A DNA stretch of 64,000 nucleotides from Runella sp. SP2 (GTDB lineage Bacteria > Bacteroidota > Bacteroidia > Cytophagales > Spirosomataceae), in the NCBI RefSeq assembly GCF_003711225.1, contig NZ_CP031030.1, forward strand, positions 3,534,001 through 3,598,000, in the 5' to 3' direction. The notes under the pieces were generated by a model. That model ran no database searches and was not told the origin of the DNA. It saw nothing but the letters and a program-made list of their open reading frames with translations. A program made the position numbers and the translations under genes. This document shows positions 47,296 through 55,871 of the stretch, in pieces; positions within the stretch are counted from its first letter, which is position 1; the number at the start of each line of letters is the position of its first letter.

Positions 47296-49913
47296 GCACT
47301 CTCCCCCAACCTCCCCGCAATGCACAACGACTCTTGGAATGGTATTGTCGCCCCGAGCTCGCCGAAGATTTGCAAGGCGACCTCTACGAATTTTTTGAGC
47401 GTAACCTTCAACGCCGCGGTCTTCACTACGCCCGTTTTATTTATTGGATAGACGTCCTGAAGTTTATTCGATTGTACACCCTCCGTGCGCCTAATTTTTA
47501 TTCATTTTTTACTTATACCATCATGTTTAACAGCTATTTTAAAACATCACGACGCAGTTTGGTTCGCAACAAACTCTTTTCAGCCATCAACATTATCGGA
47601 CTTTCCATCAGCATGTCGGTGGGATTGTTGATGATTTCATTTTTGAGTGACTTGCTTTCTTACGATGATTTTCACGAAAAAAAGAGCCGTATTTACCGTA
47701 TCAACACCTCACTCCAACCCGCTGGGCAACCCTCCATTGAACTTGCCTCGGGGTCGGTATTGGCGGGTAAAAAAATTCAAGAAACATTCCCTAACGTAGA
47801 GCAAGTGACGCTATTGCGGCGGGGTTTCGGCGGGGATGCCAAAGTAAACGAAACCACGCTTCCCCTAGGAGGCTTATGGGCGGATGCGTCCTTTTTTAAA
47901 GTCTTTACGTTTCCGCTGCTTTCGGGTAATCCTGCCACCGCGTTAAAAAATCCTTACACGATTGTTTTGCCCGAAAAAACCGCCCAAAAACTGTTTGGTG
48001 ACACCGACGTGCTGGGCAAAAGCATTCGATTTGATACCACCGAATACACCATTACGGGCGTCATGAAAGATATTCCCAAGCTGTCGCACTTACGTTTTGA
48101 CGCCTTGGTTTCTTTCGCCAGTATCGAACTCCAAAAACCCGATTTTGACGGCGGTTTTATGAATTGGGGCAATGTTTTTTCAAATTATACCTACGTGTTA
48201 TTGCCCGAAAACAGCTCACTTGAAACCCTGCAAGCAAACCTCGATAAGCTTTGTTTGTCGGAAAACAAACAACTTAAAAATCAGCAAATTCAGTTGAGCC
48301 CCCAATCATTAAACGGCATTACGATTGGCAATCGCTTGGAAAATGCCAGTGGCCCTACCATGAACCAAATCACCATCTGGATACTGGCAGGTTTGGTACT
48401 GGTTATCATTTTGTCGGCCTGTTTCAATTACACCAATCTTTCCATCGCGCGGTCGCTTCGCCGAGCGCGGGAGGTGGGTGTTCGCAAAATCGTTGGTGCG
48501 TTTAAAGAACACGTTTTGCTACAATTTATTACCGAGTCGGTGCTTATTTCTCTGATGGCGCTGTTGTTGGCGTTTGTACTTTTTCTGGTGCTACGAGCCC
48601 AGTTTTTGGGTCTAGCACCTCAGCTTACCGAACTCGTTTCACTGGAACTTTCGCCCAAAATCATCTTGTATTTTATCGGTTTATCAGCCTTGGTTGGCAT
48701 TGCTGCTGGTTTCTTACCTGCGTTATTTTTTGCCCGTATCAAAGCCATTCAAGTGTTAAAAGACGCTTCTTCGGTGCCCCTTTTCCGCCGCGTTAATCTC
48801 CGCAAAGCCCTTATCGTTGTTCAATATACGTTCTCTCTGGTTTTCATCACTACTACGATTCTTGGTTATAATCAATACAAACATTTTATCGTTTTTGACC
48901 TTGGATTTTCCACCGAAAATATCCTGAATATCAACCTACAAGGCAACAAAAGCGAAGTTATTCGGAAAGAATTGGCCGAAATCCCAAGCTTGACCGACAT
49001 TTCCACTTCTCGACTTGTCACCAGCCTAGGAAGCGTGTATGGCACCATGATTAAGTACCAACAGCCCGACGATTCTTCCAACATCGCCCAAAACTACGTG
49101 GACGAACGCTATTTGCCCTTACACGGGCATCGGCTGCTTGCGGGGCAGCATTTTACACCACGAGCTAAAAGCGAAGAGAGTTCGGAAGTGATTGTCAATG
49201 AGCAAGTCATAAAACGATTCAACATCGGTGGTGGCCATCCGACCAAGGCAATCGGAGAACAAATCAAAACCCTCGACGGGAAAAAGTTTACCATTATCGC
49301 GGTGGTCAAGGACTTTCATTACCGAACGGTCGAACACCGCATTGAGCCTTTTGTGTTTTTTTATTCCCCCAACGAAGGCAACCTTAACCTCAAAATCAAC
49401 TCCAAAGACTTGCCCGCCACCATGGCGCAGATTGAAGCTGTGTGGAAACGCATTGACAAGGTTCACCCTTTGGATGCCCGTTTTTACGACGACCAAATCG
49501 AAGAAGCCTACCGCCAATTTTCGGTTATTGTGAAAGTCATTGGATTTCTGGCCTTTTTAGCCGTTTGCATTGCTTCCTTAGGCTTGTTTGGCATGGTTGT
49601 TTTTACGACCGAAACCAAACTCAAAGAAATCAGCATCCGTAAAGTGCTGGGAGCCAATGAGCCCTCGTTGGTTTATTTTCTTAGCAAAGGTTTTTTGGGG
49701 TTGTTGGTACTTTCGGCGGCCATTGCCTTACCTAGCACGTATTTGTTGTTTAATAAATTGGTACTTACCCAATTTGCCTACCACCAGCCTATCCATTTTT
49801 GGGAACTAACGGTCGGTTTTTGGTCTGTTTTGGCGTTGGCAGTTGTGCTTATCGGCTCTCAAACCCTAAAAGCCGCCCGCACCAATCCCGCAAATGTGTT
49901 GAAGAATGAGTAA
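47292..49913 (+). CDS. FtsX/MacB-type ABC transporter permease with prefix domain
   Basis: The protein has 873 residues. An N-terminal prefix of about 75 residues (RPELAEDLQGDLYEFFERNL) matches the permease prefix domain found in PadR-linked transporters. Then come a first MacB-type membrane helix (FSAINIIGLSISMSVGLLM), a large periplasmic domain, three helices (FtsX domain, about 360-500), a second MacB periplasmic domain (about 550-730) and a final FtsX domain ending in AARTNPANVLKNE. No ATP-binding gene is adjacent, so it belongs to the orphan duplicated permease group and probably recruits an ATPase encoded elsewhere or works mechanically in export. Confidence 0.9.
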   Translation: MSTLPQPPRNAQRLLEWYCRPELAEDLQGDLYEFFERNLQRRGLHYARFIYWIDVLKFIRLYTLRAPNFYSFFTYTIMFNSYFKTSRRSLVRNKLFSAINIIGLSISMSVGLLMISFLSDLLSYDDFHEKKSRIYRINTSLQPAGQPSIELASGSVLAGKKIQETFPNVEQVTLLRRGFGGDAKVNETTLPLGGLWADASFFKVFTFPLLSGNPATALKNPYTIVLPEKTAQKLFGDTDVLGKSIRFDTTEYTITGVMKDIPKLSHLRFDALVSFASIELQKPDFDGGFMNWGNVFSNYTYVLLPENSSLETLQANLDKLCLSENKQLKNQQIQLSPQSLNGITIGNRLENASGPTMNQITIWILAGLVLVIILSACFNYTNLSIARSLRRAREVGVRKIVGAFKEHVLLQFITESVLISLMALLLAFVLFLVLRAQFLGLAPQLTELVSLELSPKIILYFIGLSALVGIAAGFLPALFFARIKAIQVLKDASSVPLFRRVNLRKALIVVQYTFSLVFITTTILGYNQYKHFIVFDLGFSTENILNINLQGNKSEVIRKELAEIPSLTDISTSRLVTSLGSVYGTMIKYQQPDDSSNIAQNYVDERYLPLHGHRLLAGQHFTPRAKSEESSEVIVNEQVIKRFNIGGGHPTKAIGEQIKTLDGKKFTIIAVVKDFHYRTVEHRIEPFVFFYSPNEGNLNLKINSKDLPATMAQIEAVWKRIDKVHPLDARFYDDQIEEAYRQFSVIVKVIGFLAFLAVCIASLGLFGMVVFTTETKLKEISIRKVLGANEPSLVYFLSKGFLGLLVLSAAIALPSTYLLFNKLVLTQFAYHQPIHFWELTVGFWSVLALAVVLIGSQTLKAARTNPANVLKNE

Positions 49914-49919
49914 AAAACT

Positions 49920-49958
49920 TTCCCTGCTCGAAAGAGTAAGACTTTCGAGCAGGTTTTT
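49920..49958. terminator. Terminator between permease and Rpn gene
   Basis: The stem CCTGCTCGAAAG / CTTTCGAGCAGG with a 7-base loop is followed by TTTTTAG and preceded by A/T-rich bases, serving the convergent genes. Confidence 0.8.
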
Positions 49959-49990
49959 AGCTATATCTAAACGACTCCGAACAATTTCTA

Positions 49991-51001
49991 TTACCTTGAA
50001 CTTCCAAGAGTTTTTGTCACTTCTTTAAGGTCTATATCAAGCAAATCAGCTATTTCTTGAGTGGATTTACCTTTTTTGTCTAGTCTCATAATCATTTCAA
50101 TTTGTTGTTGTTCACGGCCTTTTTCAATTCCCTTTTCAATTCCTTGTTGAAGTCCTTTCTCAATCCCCTTTTCAATTCCTTGTTGAATCCCTTTCTCAAT
50201 CCCCTTTTGAATTCCCCTTTCTTCTGCCATTATTAAGTCAAGAGCATCTGCCATGAGGGTATGCTGTTCACTTGCAATATCGCGTAATCTTTTAAGATAG
50301 ACGTTGTATTCTATTCTTTCTTCTTCCGATAATCTCATCTTGTCCAATTTCTCCCCTGCTTCTTTCAACCCTTTGGCAGAAAACGTATCCTTCACCTCCG
50401 AATTTTTCAAGAAATATATCCATTCATCTAATTTATCTTTGATTCGATCGCTAAACTGGCTCACCTTGATTACCCAATATTCGGGATAAATCTGGTGTAC
50501 TTCTTGTTTGTTGTATAAAGCAATCTGTTTATCTGAAAGCACTAAAACATCGCCTTTGTGTATCCCCTTAAACACATTTGTTCCATGATAAACATAGTCC
50601 TTCCCCTGTCCTAAGTCAAAATAAGCAATTGTAATCGAAATGACCTTTTTAACTTTTGAATACGCATCCCCTTCTTTCATGTGCTCTGTGATCACTTTAG
50701 AAGTTCCGAATAGCATTCTGTGAAAATAATCATATTCTTTGCTATTTTGAATTTCAATAATGACTAACTCATCTTTAGAATTTTCCACCAAAATATCCAC
50801 CCGATTATGTTTATCATCATCAGTTTTTTTATTGGTTTCACTCTCTAATATTTGCTTAATTTTAACATCTTCTTTGAGTAGTTCCGACAAAAAACCCTCA
50901 AGAATATCAAAGTTGGCCTTATCTCTCAAAAGTTGTTTTATGGCCCAGTCAAAACGAATTAGTTGCTTAATTTTCATTTTTTTTAAGTCCCATTTAGACA
51001 T
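49991..51001 (-). CDS. Rpn-family PD-(D/E)XK nuclease (recombination-promoting)
   Basis: The protein has 336 residues; MKIKQLIRFDWAIKQLLRD from M9 is an alternative start. The PD-(D/E)XK core is RVDILVEN (D69) with IIEIQNSKE (E83, Q85), the Rpn/transposase_31 type. Middle residues (about 165-240) are shared with the remnant at 42457. Near residues 260-295 eight 4-residue units (GIEK/GIQQ) form a probable coiled coil, encoded by 12-bp repeats. The tail (EIADLLDIDLKEVTKTL) is HTH-like. Known Rpn proteins cut DNA and raise recombination in E. coli. It sits 14 bases past the lipoprotein gene and shares its strand. Confidence 0.85.
   Translation of the reverse strand: MSKWDLKKMKIKQLIRFDWAIKQLLRDKANFDILEGFLSELLKEDVKIKQILESETNKKTDDDKHNRVDILVENSKDELVIIEIQNSKEYDYFHRMLFGTSKVITEHMKEGDAYSKVKKVISITIAYFDLGQGKDYVYHGTNVFKGIHKGDVLVLSDKQIALYNKQEVHQIYPEYWVIKVSQFSDRIKDKLDEWIYFLKNSEVKDTFSAKGLKEAGEKLDKMRLSEEERIEYNVYLKRLRDIASEQHTLMADALDLIMAEERGIQKGIEKGIQQGIEKGIEKGLQQGIEKGIEKGREQQQIEMIMRLDKKGKSTQEIADLLDIDLKEVTKTLGSSR
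50119..50216 (-). repeat. Eight 12-bp tandem repeats in the Rpn gene
   Basis: The units resemble CTTTTCAATTCC and TTGTTGAATCCC on the plus strand and encode GIEK or GIQQ. As 12 is a multiple of three, slippage would change the coiled-coil length without a frameshift. Confidence 0.8.
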
Positions 51002-51015
51002 TTATTTAATGCAAG

Positions 51016-51501
51016 TTAATCAAACCTCCGAAAGTAACCATCCAGCGTCGTTTCTTCTGATTGGTTTTGCTGTTTGACTTTTAGGATTATATACCAAGTG
51101 TTGTTATCCATTTTTTTGCCCTCAATTTTGCTCGAAACGATACGGCTCGCCCACGCCCCAAAAAAGCTACTCGTCATCCCATTAATTGCTTGGGCATTCT
51201 CAAAGTCCGAAGTCGTCGTATAAGAAAAAGTTGAAAGGGTCGGGTCAAACTCAAACGCAATAAAAGGGTTTCCGCAATCATCACAGGCCAAATCCCCTAT
51301 AATGTCTTTTTCATAATACCCCACATATTTGTTTCCCGTCTTTTCAAAACGATACGCCAAAAATGAACTTTGGCTGTTTCTGGACGACAAGGCAATGGAG
51401 TGGTTTGGCAAAATTTTAAAAATTTCGGAAGGACGAACATCAGCCTGCTTTTTGCAACCAAATAGCAAGAATAAACATAGAATGGGTAGGAGCTTTTTCA
51501 T
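51016..51501 (-). CDS. Small hypothetical lipoprotein
   Basis: The protein has 161 residues with a clear lipobox (CLFLLFGCKKQ, C16). The mature part has a CDDCG motif near the middle that could bind metal or form a disulfide, and ends in TTLDGYFRRFD. No family is recognised. It is upstream of and 14 bases from the Rpn nuclease on the same strand. Confidence 0.75.
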   Translation of the reverse strand: MKKLLPILCLFLLFGCKKQADVRPSEIFKILPNHSIALSSRNSQSSFLAYRFEKTGNKYVGYYEKDIIGDLACDDCGNPFIAFEFDPTLSTFSYTTTSDFENAQAINGMTSSFFGAWASRIVSSKIEGKKMDNNTWYIILKVKQQNQSEETTLDGYFRRFD

Positions 51502-51560
51502 AAGTATGTGGCTTTTTTAAAACAACGAATTAGTGGCCTAAAATAGTGCTATCTAAATGA

Positions 51561-52931
51561 CTACGCTTTCCAATTGCTTATACCAGAATTCACCGCCCAC
51601 TCAACATACTTCTCCACTTGCGAAATAGCGAAATAAGGCAGATTCAGCAACTGAAACAGCTTCCCTTGGCGGGTTGTGACAGTTTCGATGTTTGCCTCAT
51701 TTCTTAGAAATCGGATGGCTAAGGAGTGGTCGGTCAAATCCATAAACTCATGAAGTGAACGTAAACTTCCTTTAGCTCCTGATTTTACCTCAATGGGCAA
51801 CAGGTATTTTTGCCATTTGAGGGTCAAATCTACTTCGGCATTAGAGGTCGCATTTTCTTTTACCCAAAATTGAGGCTTAAAAAACACTTCATTATGCTGT
51901 GCAATCAGTTCCTGCGTGATGCAGTGATTAACCACAAAGCCCTTATGGTAATCGTTGAGGTCGTCTAATTGTAGTAGTTCCGCCTGAATCTCAGAGGCAT
52001 AATTGAGCAGGCCTGTATCCAAAAACTGTAAGCGAGGCTTACGTGAAATTTCGGGCAGTTGAGGCGGCGCAACCTGAGTAGTAGGATAAATCAAATAAAT
52101 GACTTTGGCCAAATCCAAGGCCCTAAACGCTTCACCCACTTCTCTCGAACGATAGTTAGACCCTCCAAAACCCGCAAAACTGATACGATCTCGCACCAAA
52201 GGCGCCGACTCAATGACAAATCGCATTATTTTTGCCTCAGTCGCATTGTGCGCGTATTTGACCACGTCTGACTTGTACGTTTCCCAAATAGATGCATAAA
52301 TGCCTTTCAAACCCGTCAACTTTCCACCAGATGCCACATATTGTCGGATAACTTCGGGCATACCACCGATGATTACATACTTTTTAAATAGGTCGAACAG
52401 TTTGTCGTAAGCAAACGAAGGCAAAGGTATTTGTCGTAACGCTTTTAAGGCATTTTCTTCTCCAGTAGCCATCAAAAATTCCTCAAAATCAAATGGATGC
52501 AACACCATTTCTTCGACGCGTCCTACGGGAAATGAACCCACATCACCCAAAGCAAATTCAAGCAATGAACCCGCTGCAATGACATGAAGCTGCGGAATTT
52601 CTTCGTAGAAATACCTCAACTGCTTAATAACGTGCGGAATCTCCTGAATTTCATCAATAAAAAGAAGTGTATTTTGCGGTCTATCTGGAAGCGCTTTCTC
52701 AAAAATAAGTTGTTGCCATATCTCAGTTACCTCTCGTTCTTTCTGAAAAAAACGCCTGTCGTTGGGTTTTTCTAAATTCAATTGTATGAAATGGTCGTAA
52801 CTTTTTCCCAACTCCCTCACAAGAGTAGATTTACCAACCTGCCGTGCTCCCCTCAAAATCAGTGGTTTACGATTCTTTTTTTCCTTCCAATCTAGAATTT
52901 TTTGTTCTAATTTTCTTTGAAAATTGCCCAT
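51561..52931 (-). CDS. AAA ATPase with DUF4143 nuclease-like domain
   Basis: The protein has 456 residues: Walker A GARQVGKST (28-36), Walker B TLLFIDEIQEIP (89-98), sensor region AAGSLLEFAL, then a DUF4143 domain with EVDL ... LLPIEVKSG, a PD-(D/E)XK-like core. Its function is unknown; the family is widespread and often multicopy in Bacteroidota. Three regular palindromic repeats directly precede the start codon (52933-53021), suggesting autoregulation. A scrap of a relative lies at 41520. Confidence 0.9.
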   Translation of the reverse strand: MGNFQRKLEQKILDWKEKKNRKPLILRGARQVGKSTLVRELGKSYDHFIQLNLEKPNDRRFFQKEREVTEIWQQLIFEKALPDRPQNTLLFIDEIQEIPHVIKQLRYFYEEIPQLHVIAAGSLLEFALGDVGSFPVGRVEEMVLHPFDFEEFLMATGEENALKALRQIPLPSFAYDKLFDLFKKYVIIGGMPEVIRQYVASGGKLTGLKGIYASIWETYKSDVVKYAHNATEAKIMRFVIESAPLVRDRISFAGFGGSNYRSREVGEAFRALDLAKVIYLIYPTTQVAPPQLPEISRKPRLQFLDTGLLNYASEIQAELLQLDDLNDYHKGFVVNHCITQELIAQHNEVFFKPQFWVKENATSNAEVDLTLKWQKYLLPIEVKSGAKGSLRSLHEFMDLTDHSLAIRFLRNEANIETVTTRQGKLFQLLNLPYFAISQVEKYVEWAVNSGISNWKA

Positions 52932-52932
52932 A

Positions 52933-53021
52933 TTTGTAACAAATTATAAGCAAATTTACATTTTTTTGTAACAAATAAGGGGCAAATTTTAAGGAATTTT
53001 GTAACAAATGGGGGGCAAATT
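52933..53021 (-). promoter_or_regulatory. Three iteron-like repeats before the DUF4143 ATPase gene
   Basis: Three copies of a 24-bp unit, starting at 52933, 52965 and 52998 (spacing 32 and 33 bases), each hold the palindrome TTTGTAACAAA-like core followed by a CAAATT block. The first abuts the ATG at 52931. The spacing is close to three helical turns, so proteins bound to them would lie on one face of the DNA. They look like an operator. Confidence 0.65.
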
Positions 53022-53023
53022 CT

Positions 53024-53056
53024 AGGGCTATAAGGTTTCAAAAACCTTATAGCCCT
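53024..53056 (-). terminator. 15-bp perfect palindrome after the M14 pair
   Basis: The stem AGGGCTATAAGGTTT / AAACCTTATAGCCCT with a 3-base loop lies just past the stop at 53070. It lacks a clear U-run, so it may be a dispersed palindrome or a 3' stabilising hairpin rather than a true terminator. Confidence 0.55.
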
Positions 53057-53069
53057 GAACTCAGCAGAA

Positions 53070-55847
53070 TTACCGCAATGCGTTCCAATTTAAAATCGCA
53101 TTCCACAAAAGTGGCGCGTCGTGGTGGTTAAGGTAACGATGAAGTGGGTCAAACGTAAACGCAACCACTTGGCCTTTGCCTACGGGTACGTTGAAAATAG
53201 CACCGTGACCGATGATGGTTTGCTCGTTGCGCACCATCCCCGACAAAACGTATGGCGGTTCAGGCTTCGGCGTGGCGGGTTTGGGGTCTTTTACCTCTTT
53301 TTTATCAGGCATTCCCATAATCAATCCTTTGTATTCTTCTTCTTCCTTGAGTGGCTTGGTGCCGTATTGCATCAACATCATGTCGCGGTCGCGCTTTTCG
53401 GTTTGCAACAATGCCCCTTGTCCTTTGAAAATAGGGAAGGTTTCGGGGTAACCATACATAATTGGATGCGAAGGCTTGCGGTTTTTCACCTGAATAATCG
53501 AACCTGGGTGAAACAAAGTGGGCGATTCGTACCGTTTCAATTCGCGCACAATGCCCAAGTCCGACATGATGCTCGATGAGTTGTCGAGGGTTATTAATAC
53601 CCCACCTTCATCGACAAACTTTTTCAATTCCGCAACTCCCTCAAAACCTGGGCCACCCGTCATGTCGTCGGTGCTACTTGGTGTGCCGTGCGACGGAAAC
53701 TCAGCGGTTTTGGTGTAAGGCATGGGGCCAAATTTGGTGTCCACTTCGTGCAAGAAGTTGGCTCCCGTACCGCCCACGCGAGGCACCAAAATCACGTCAA
53801 ACTGCGACCGTAAGTTGCCTTTTTTCAAATGGTCTTTATGAATCGAGGTGTAAGGAATACCGCGTTGTTCAAACGTATAGCGCGACCAGCCTTCGTCTTG
53901 GGTTTGGTACCACGTATGGTAAATCGCTACGCGCGGCAAACTTACCTCGTGCTGCTTCACCGACGGCATGGTTTTGGTCGAAATCAAATCCACGCTAAAC
54001 TTATCCGCCAATTGCTTCGCTTGGTCGGCCGACAAGCCCGAAAACACCACCGCTCCTTGCGCCAACGTGTCTTTACGACCTTCCAGTGTGGTTTTGGCAT
54101 CTAACACAATGGTTTTAGCATTCTGCGATTTTGCCCAATACGCGGCAGGCAATACCGTATTTTGCGCTTTGTAATTGACCACATAGTACGTTCCTTCTCC
54201 CTCGATTTTTCCGTCGTACTTCACATCCGCCGTAAGTAATTTCAAGTCCGACAATTCGTATTTGAGGGTATCTTGTTGGGTTACATTTACGCCATTGAGG
54301 TACTGCAACGTCCACGCAATCGCGTCGTAGGGCGGAAATTTGGCTTCTTTCGGGTAGTTTTGCTTGGTCAACAACGAGTACGCATAGTTGCGATACGGTT
54401 GGTTCAACAACACCACATAATCCCCTTGATTTTTACCCGTTTCGGCTTTGTGTACTTCAATCCCTTGGGTACGTAGCTGATTGACCAAATACGCTGCCAT
54501 CGCGGGGTCGCGTTGCTGTTTTCCAATCACAAAAGCCTTAGGGCCGTCTTTGGCTGCTTTGGACAGGTTATTCAAGCTTTTTTGGTAAAAATTCTTCAAC
54601 AGTAGCTTGCCATTCGCTGCTGCGTATCCCAACGAAGCCAATACGCCCGCTTGCATGTAATTGATGTTGTTTCGGAACGACCAATACACTTTTTCGGTCG
54701 CAGGATACGGGCGGTACCACTCGCGACTTGTCACGTTGTCGCCCGCAAATTTAGCATTGGCCAAGTCACGCATGAAGGTATTCGCGCCCGCATTGCCGTA
54801 GGTTTCGTAAAAACGCCCGACGGAGTTGTGGTTGTTGGCTACCCAAATGCCGTAGCCAGGGTACCAGCCATCGTAAAACGCCCAGTTGAACACCCCAGGA
54901 AGCCCTTGTGCTGCCAACGTCGTCATGTCGTGGTCGGCCATAATTTGCCATTCGCCAATCGCTACGGGGTCCACGGCTTCGCTGTACGGCCCTGTTCCTG
55001 TTGAAATGTACAACAAAGGCACCGACTCGTGTAAGTCGAGCATCACCGTAGGATGCCAGTCGAAATAGGCTTTAAAAATACTCTTTGTAATGGCCTGCGA
55101 GACCTGTAAGCCGTCGCGGTTGTTGTCGTGATAGACATACTTTCCCCAATACGGTGGCGAAGCAGGCATTCCGTCCTCAAAATTGGTGCGTTTTTTGGTA
55201 TAACGGTTGTACCAATCCACCATCTTATCCCAGCCGTCGGGCTCGGATACGGGGTTAATAATCACAATCAGGTTGTCGCGAATGGCTTTGATTTCGTCAG
55301 ACTGTCCCGTTACCAAACGATACGCCAATTCCATCAGCATTTCGGGCGAACCCGTTTCGGAAGCGTGCATTCCACCATTCAGGAAATACACCACTTTGCT
55401 GTCACCCAAGATTTTTTGCACATCGGCAGGGTTTACTTTGCGCGGGTCAGCAAGAAGTGCCAGTTGTTTTTTGTAATGGTCGAGGCGCTTGATAGTGGCG
55501 GCATTGGCAATAACGGACATTTGAATGGGACGATTTTCTTCGGTAGTTCCAATCTGTTCGTTGACAATGTTCGGCGACGTTTGGGCTAATTTTTGAAAAT
55601 AGCCGTAAATATCCGCCGTACGATGCAGCACGCCAGGCGCTCCGACAATTTGCCCAAATTGCTTCAACGGCGACGGGATTTTGGGGTCGTTGACCAAATC
55701 CAGCACCGACGACGGCAGGAAGCGCGGGTCGGTCGTAAATTCTTTGATTTTTTGGTTGTAAGGCTCGTCAATTTGCTGGGCCTGTGCCGTCAACGCGAGG
55801 GCACTGGCACACGCTCCCGACAACAAGAAGCGAAAAAGTGATTTCAT
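53070..55847 (-). CDS. Secreted M14-family metallopeptidase-like protein, copy A
   Basis: The protein has 925 residues with signal peptide ending at TAQAQ (about 23). Zinc motif HASE is at 161-164 (NGGMHASETGSPEM), further conserved parts are NPVSEPDGWDKMVDWYNR, LDLHESVPLLYIS, and the catalytic-glutamate candidate in GRFYETYGNAG. The long C-terminal part is of unknown fold. It follows copy B by 24 bases on the same strand (55848-55871) and is probably co-transcribed. Secretion and peptide or peptidoglycan-peptide cleavage are inferred. Confidence 0.9.
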   Translation of the reverse strand: MKSLFRFLLSGACASALALTAQAQQIDEPYNQKIKEFTTDPRFLPSSVLDLVNDPKIPSPLKQFGQIVGAPGVLHRTADIYGYFQKLAQTSPNIVNEQIGTTEENRPIQMSVIANAATIKRLDHYKKQLALLADPRKVNPADVQKILGDSKVVYFLNGGMHASETGSPEMLMELAYRLVTGQSDEIKAIRDNLIVIINPVSEPDGWDKMVDWYNRYTKKRTNFEDGMPASPPYWGKYVYHDNNRDGLQVSQAITKSIFKAYFDWHPTVMLDLHESVPLLYISTGTGPYSEAVDPVAIGEWQIMADHDMTTLAAQGLPGVFNWAFYDGWYPGYGIWVANNHNSVGRFYETYGNAGANTFMRDLANAKFAGDNVTSREWYRPYPATEKVYWSFRNNINYMQAGVLASLGYAAANGKLLLKNFYQKSLNNLSKAAKDGPKAFVIGKQQRDPAMAAYLVNQLRTQGIEVHKAETGKNQGDYVVLLNQPYRNYAYSLLTKQNYPKEAKFPPYDAIAWTLQYLNGVNVTQQDTLKYELSDLKLLTADVKYDGKIEGEGTYYVVNYKAQNTVLPAAYWAKSQNAKTIVLDAKTTLEGRKDTLAQGAVVFSGLSADQAKQLADKFSVDLISTKTMPSVKQHEVSLPRVAIYHTWYQTQDEGWSRYTFEQRGIPYTSIHKDHLKKGNLRSQFDVILVPRVGGTGANFLHEVDTKFGPMPYTKTAEFPSHGTPSSTDDMTGGPGFEGVAELKKFVDEGGVLITLDNSSSIMSDLGIVRELKRYESPTLFHPGSIIQVKNRKPSHPIMYGYPETFPIFKGQGALLQTEKRDRDMMLMQYGTKPLKEEEEYKGLIMGMPDKKEVKDPKPATPKPEPPYVLSGMVRNEQTIIGHGAIFNVPVGKGQVVAFTFDPLHRYLNHHDAPLLWNAILNWNALR

Positions 55848-55871
55848 AGAGATATGACAAAAGGCGTTGTT

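Noticed and set aside
55128-55589. 153-codon plus-strand frame
   Set aside because: Antisense to the zinc-binding domain of M14 copy A; matching antisense frames appear in copy B, as expected from shared codon use.
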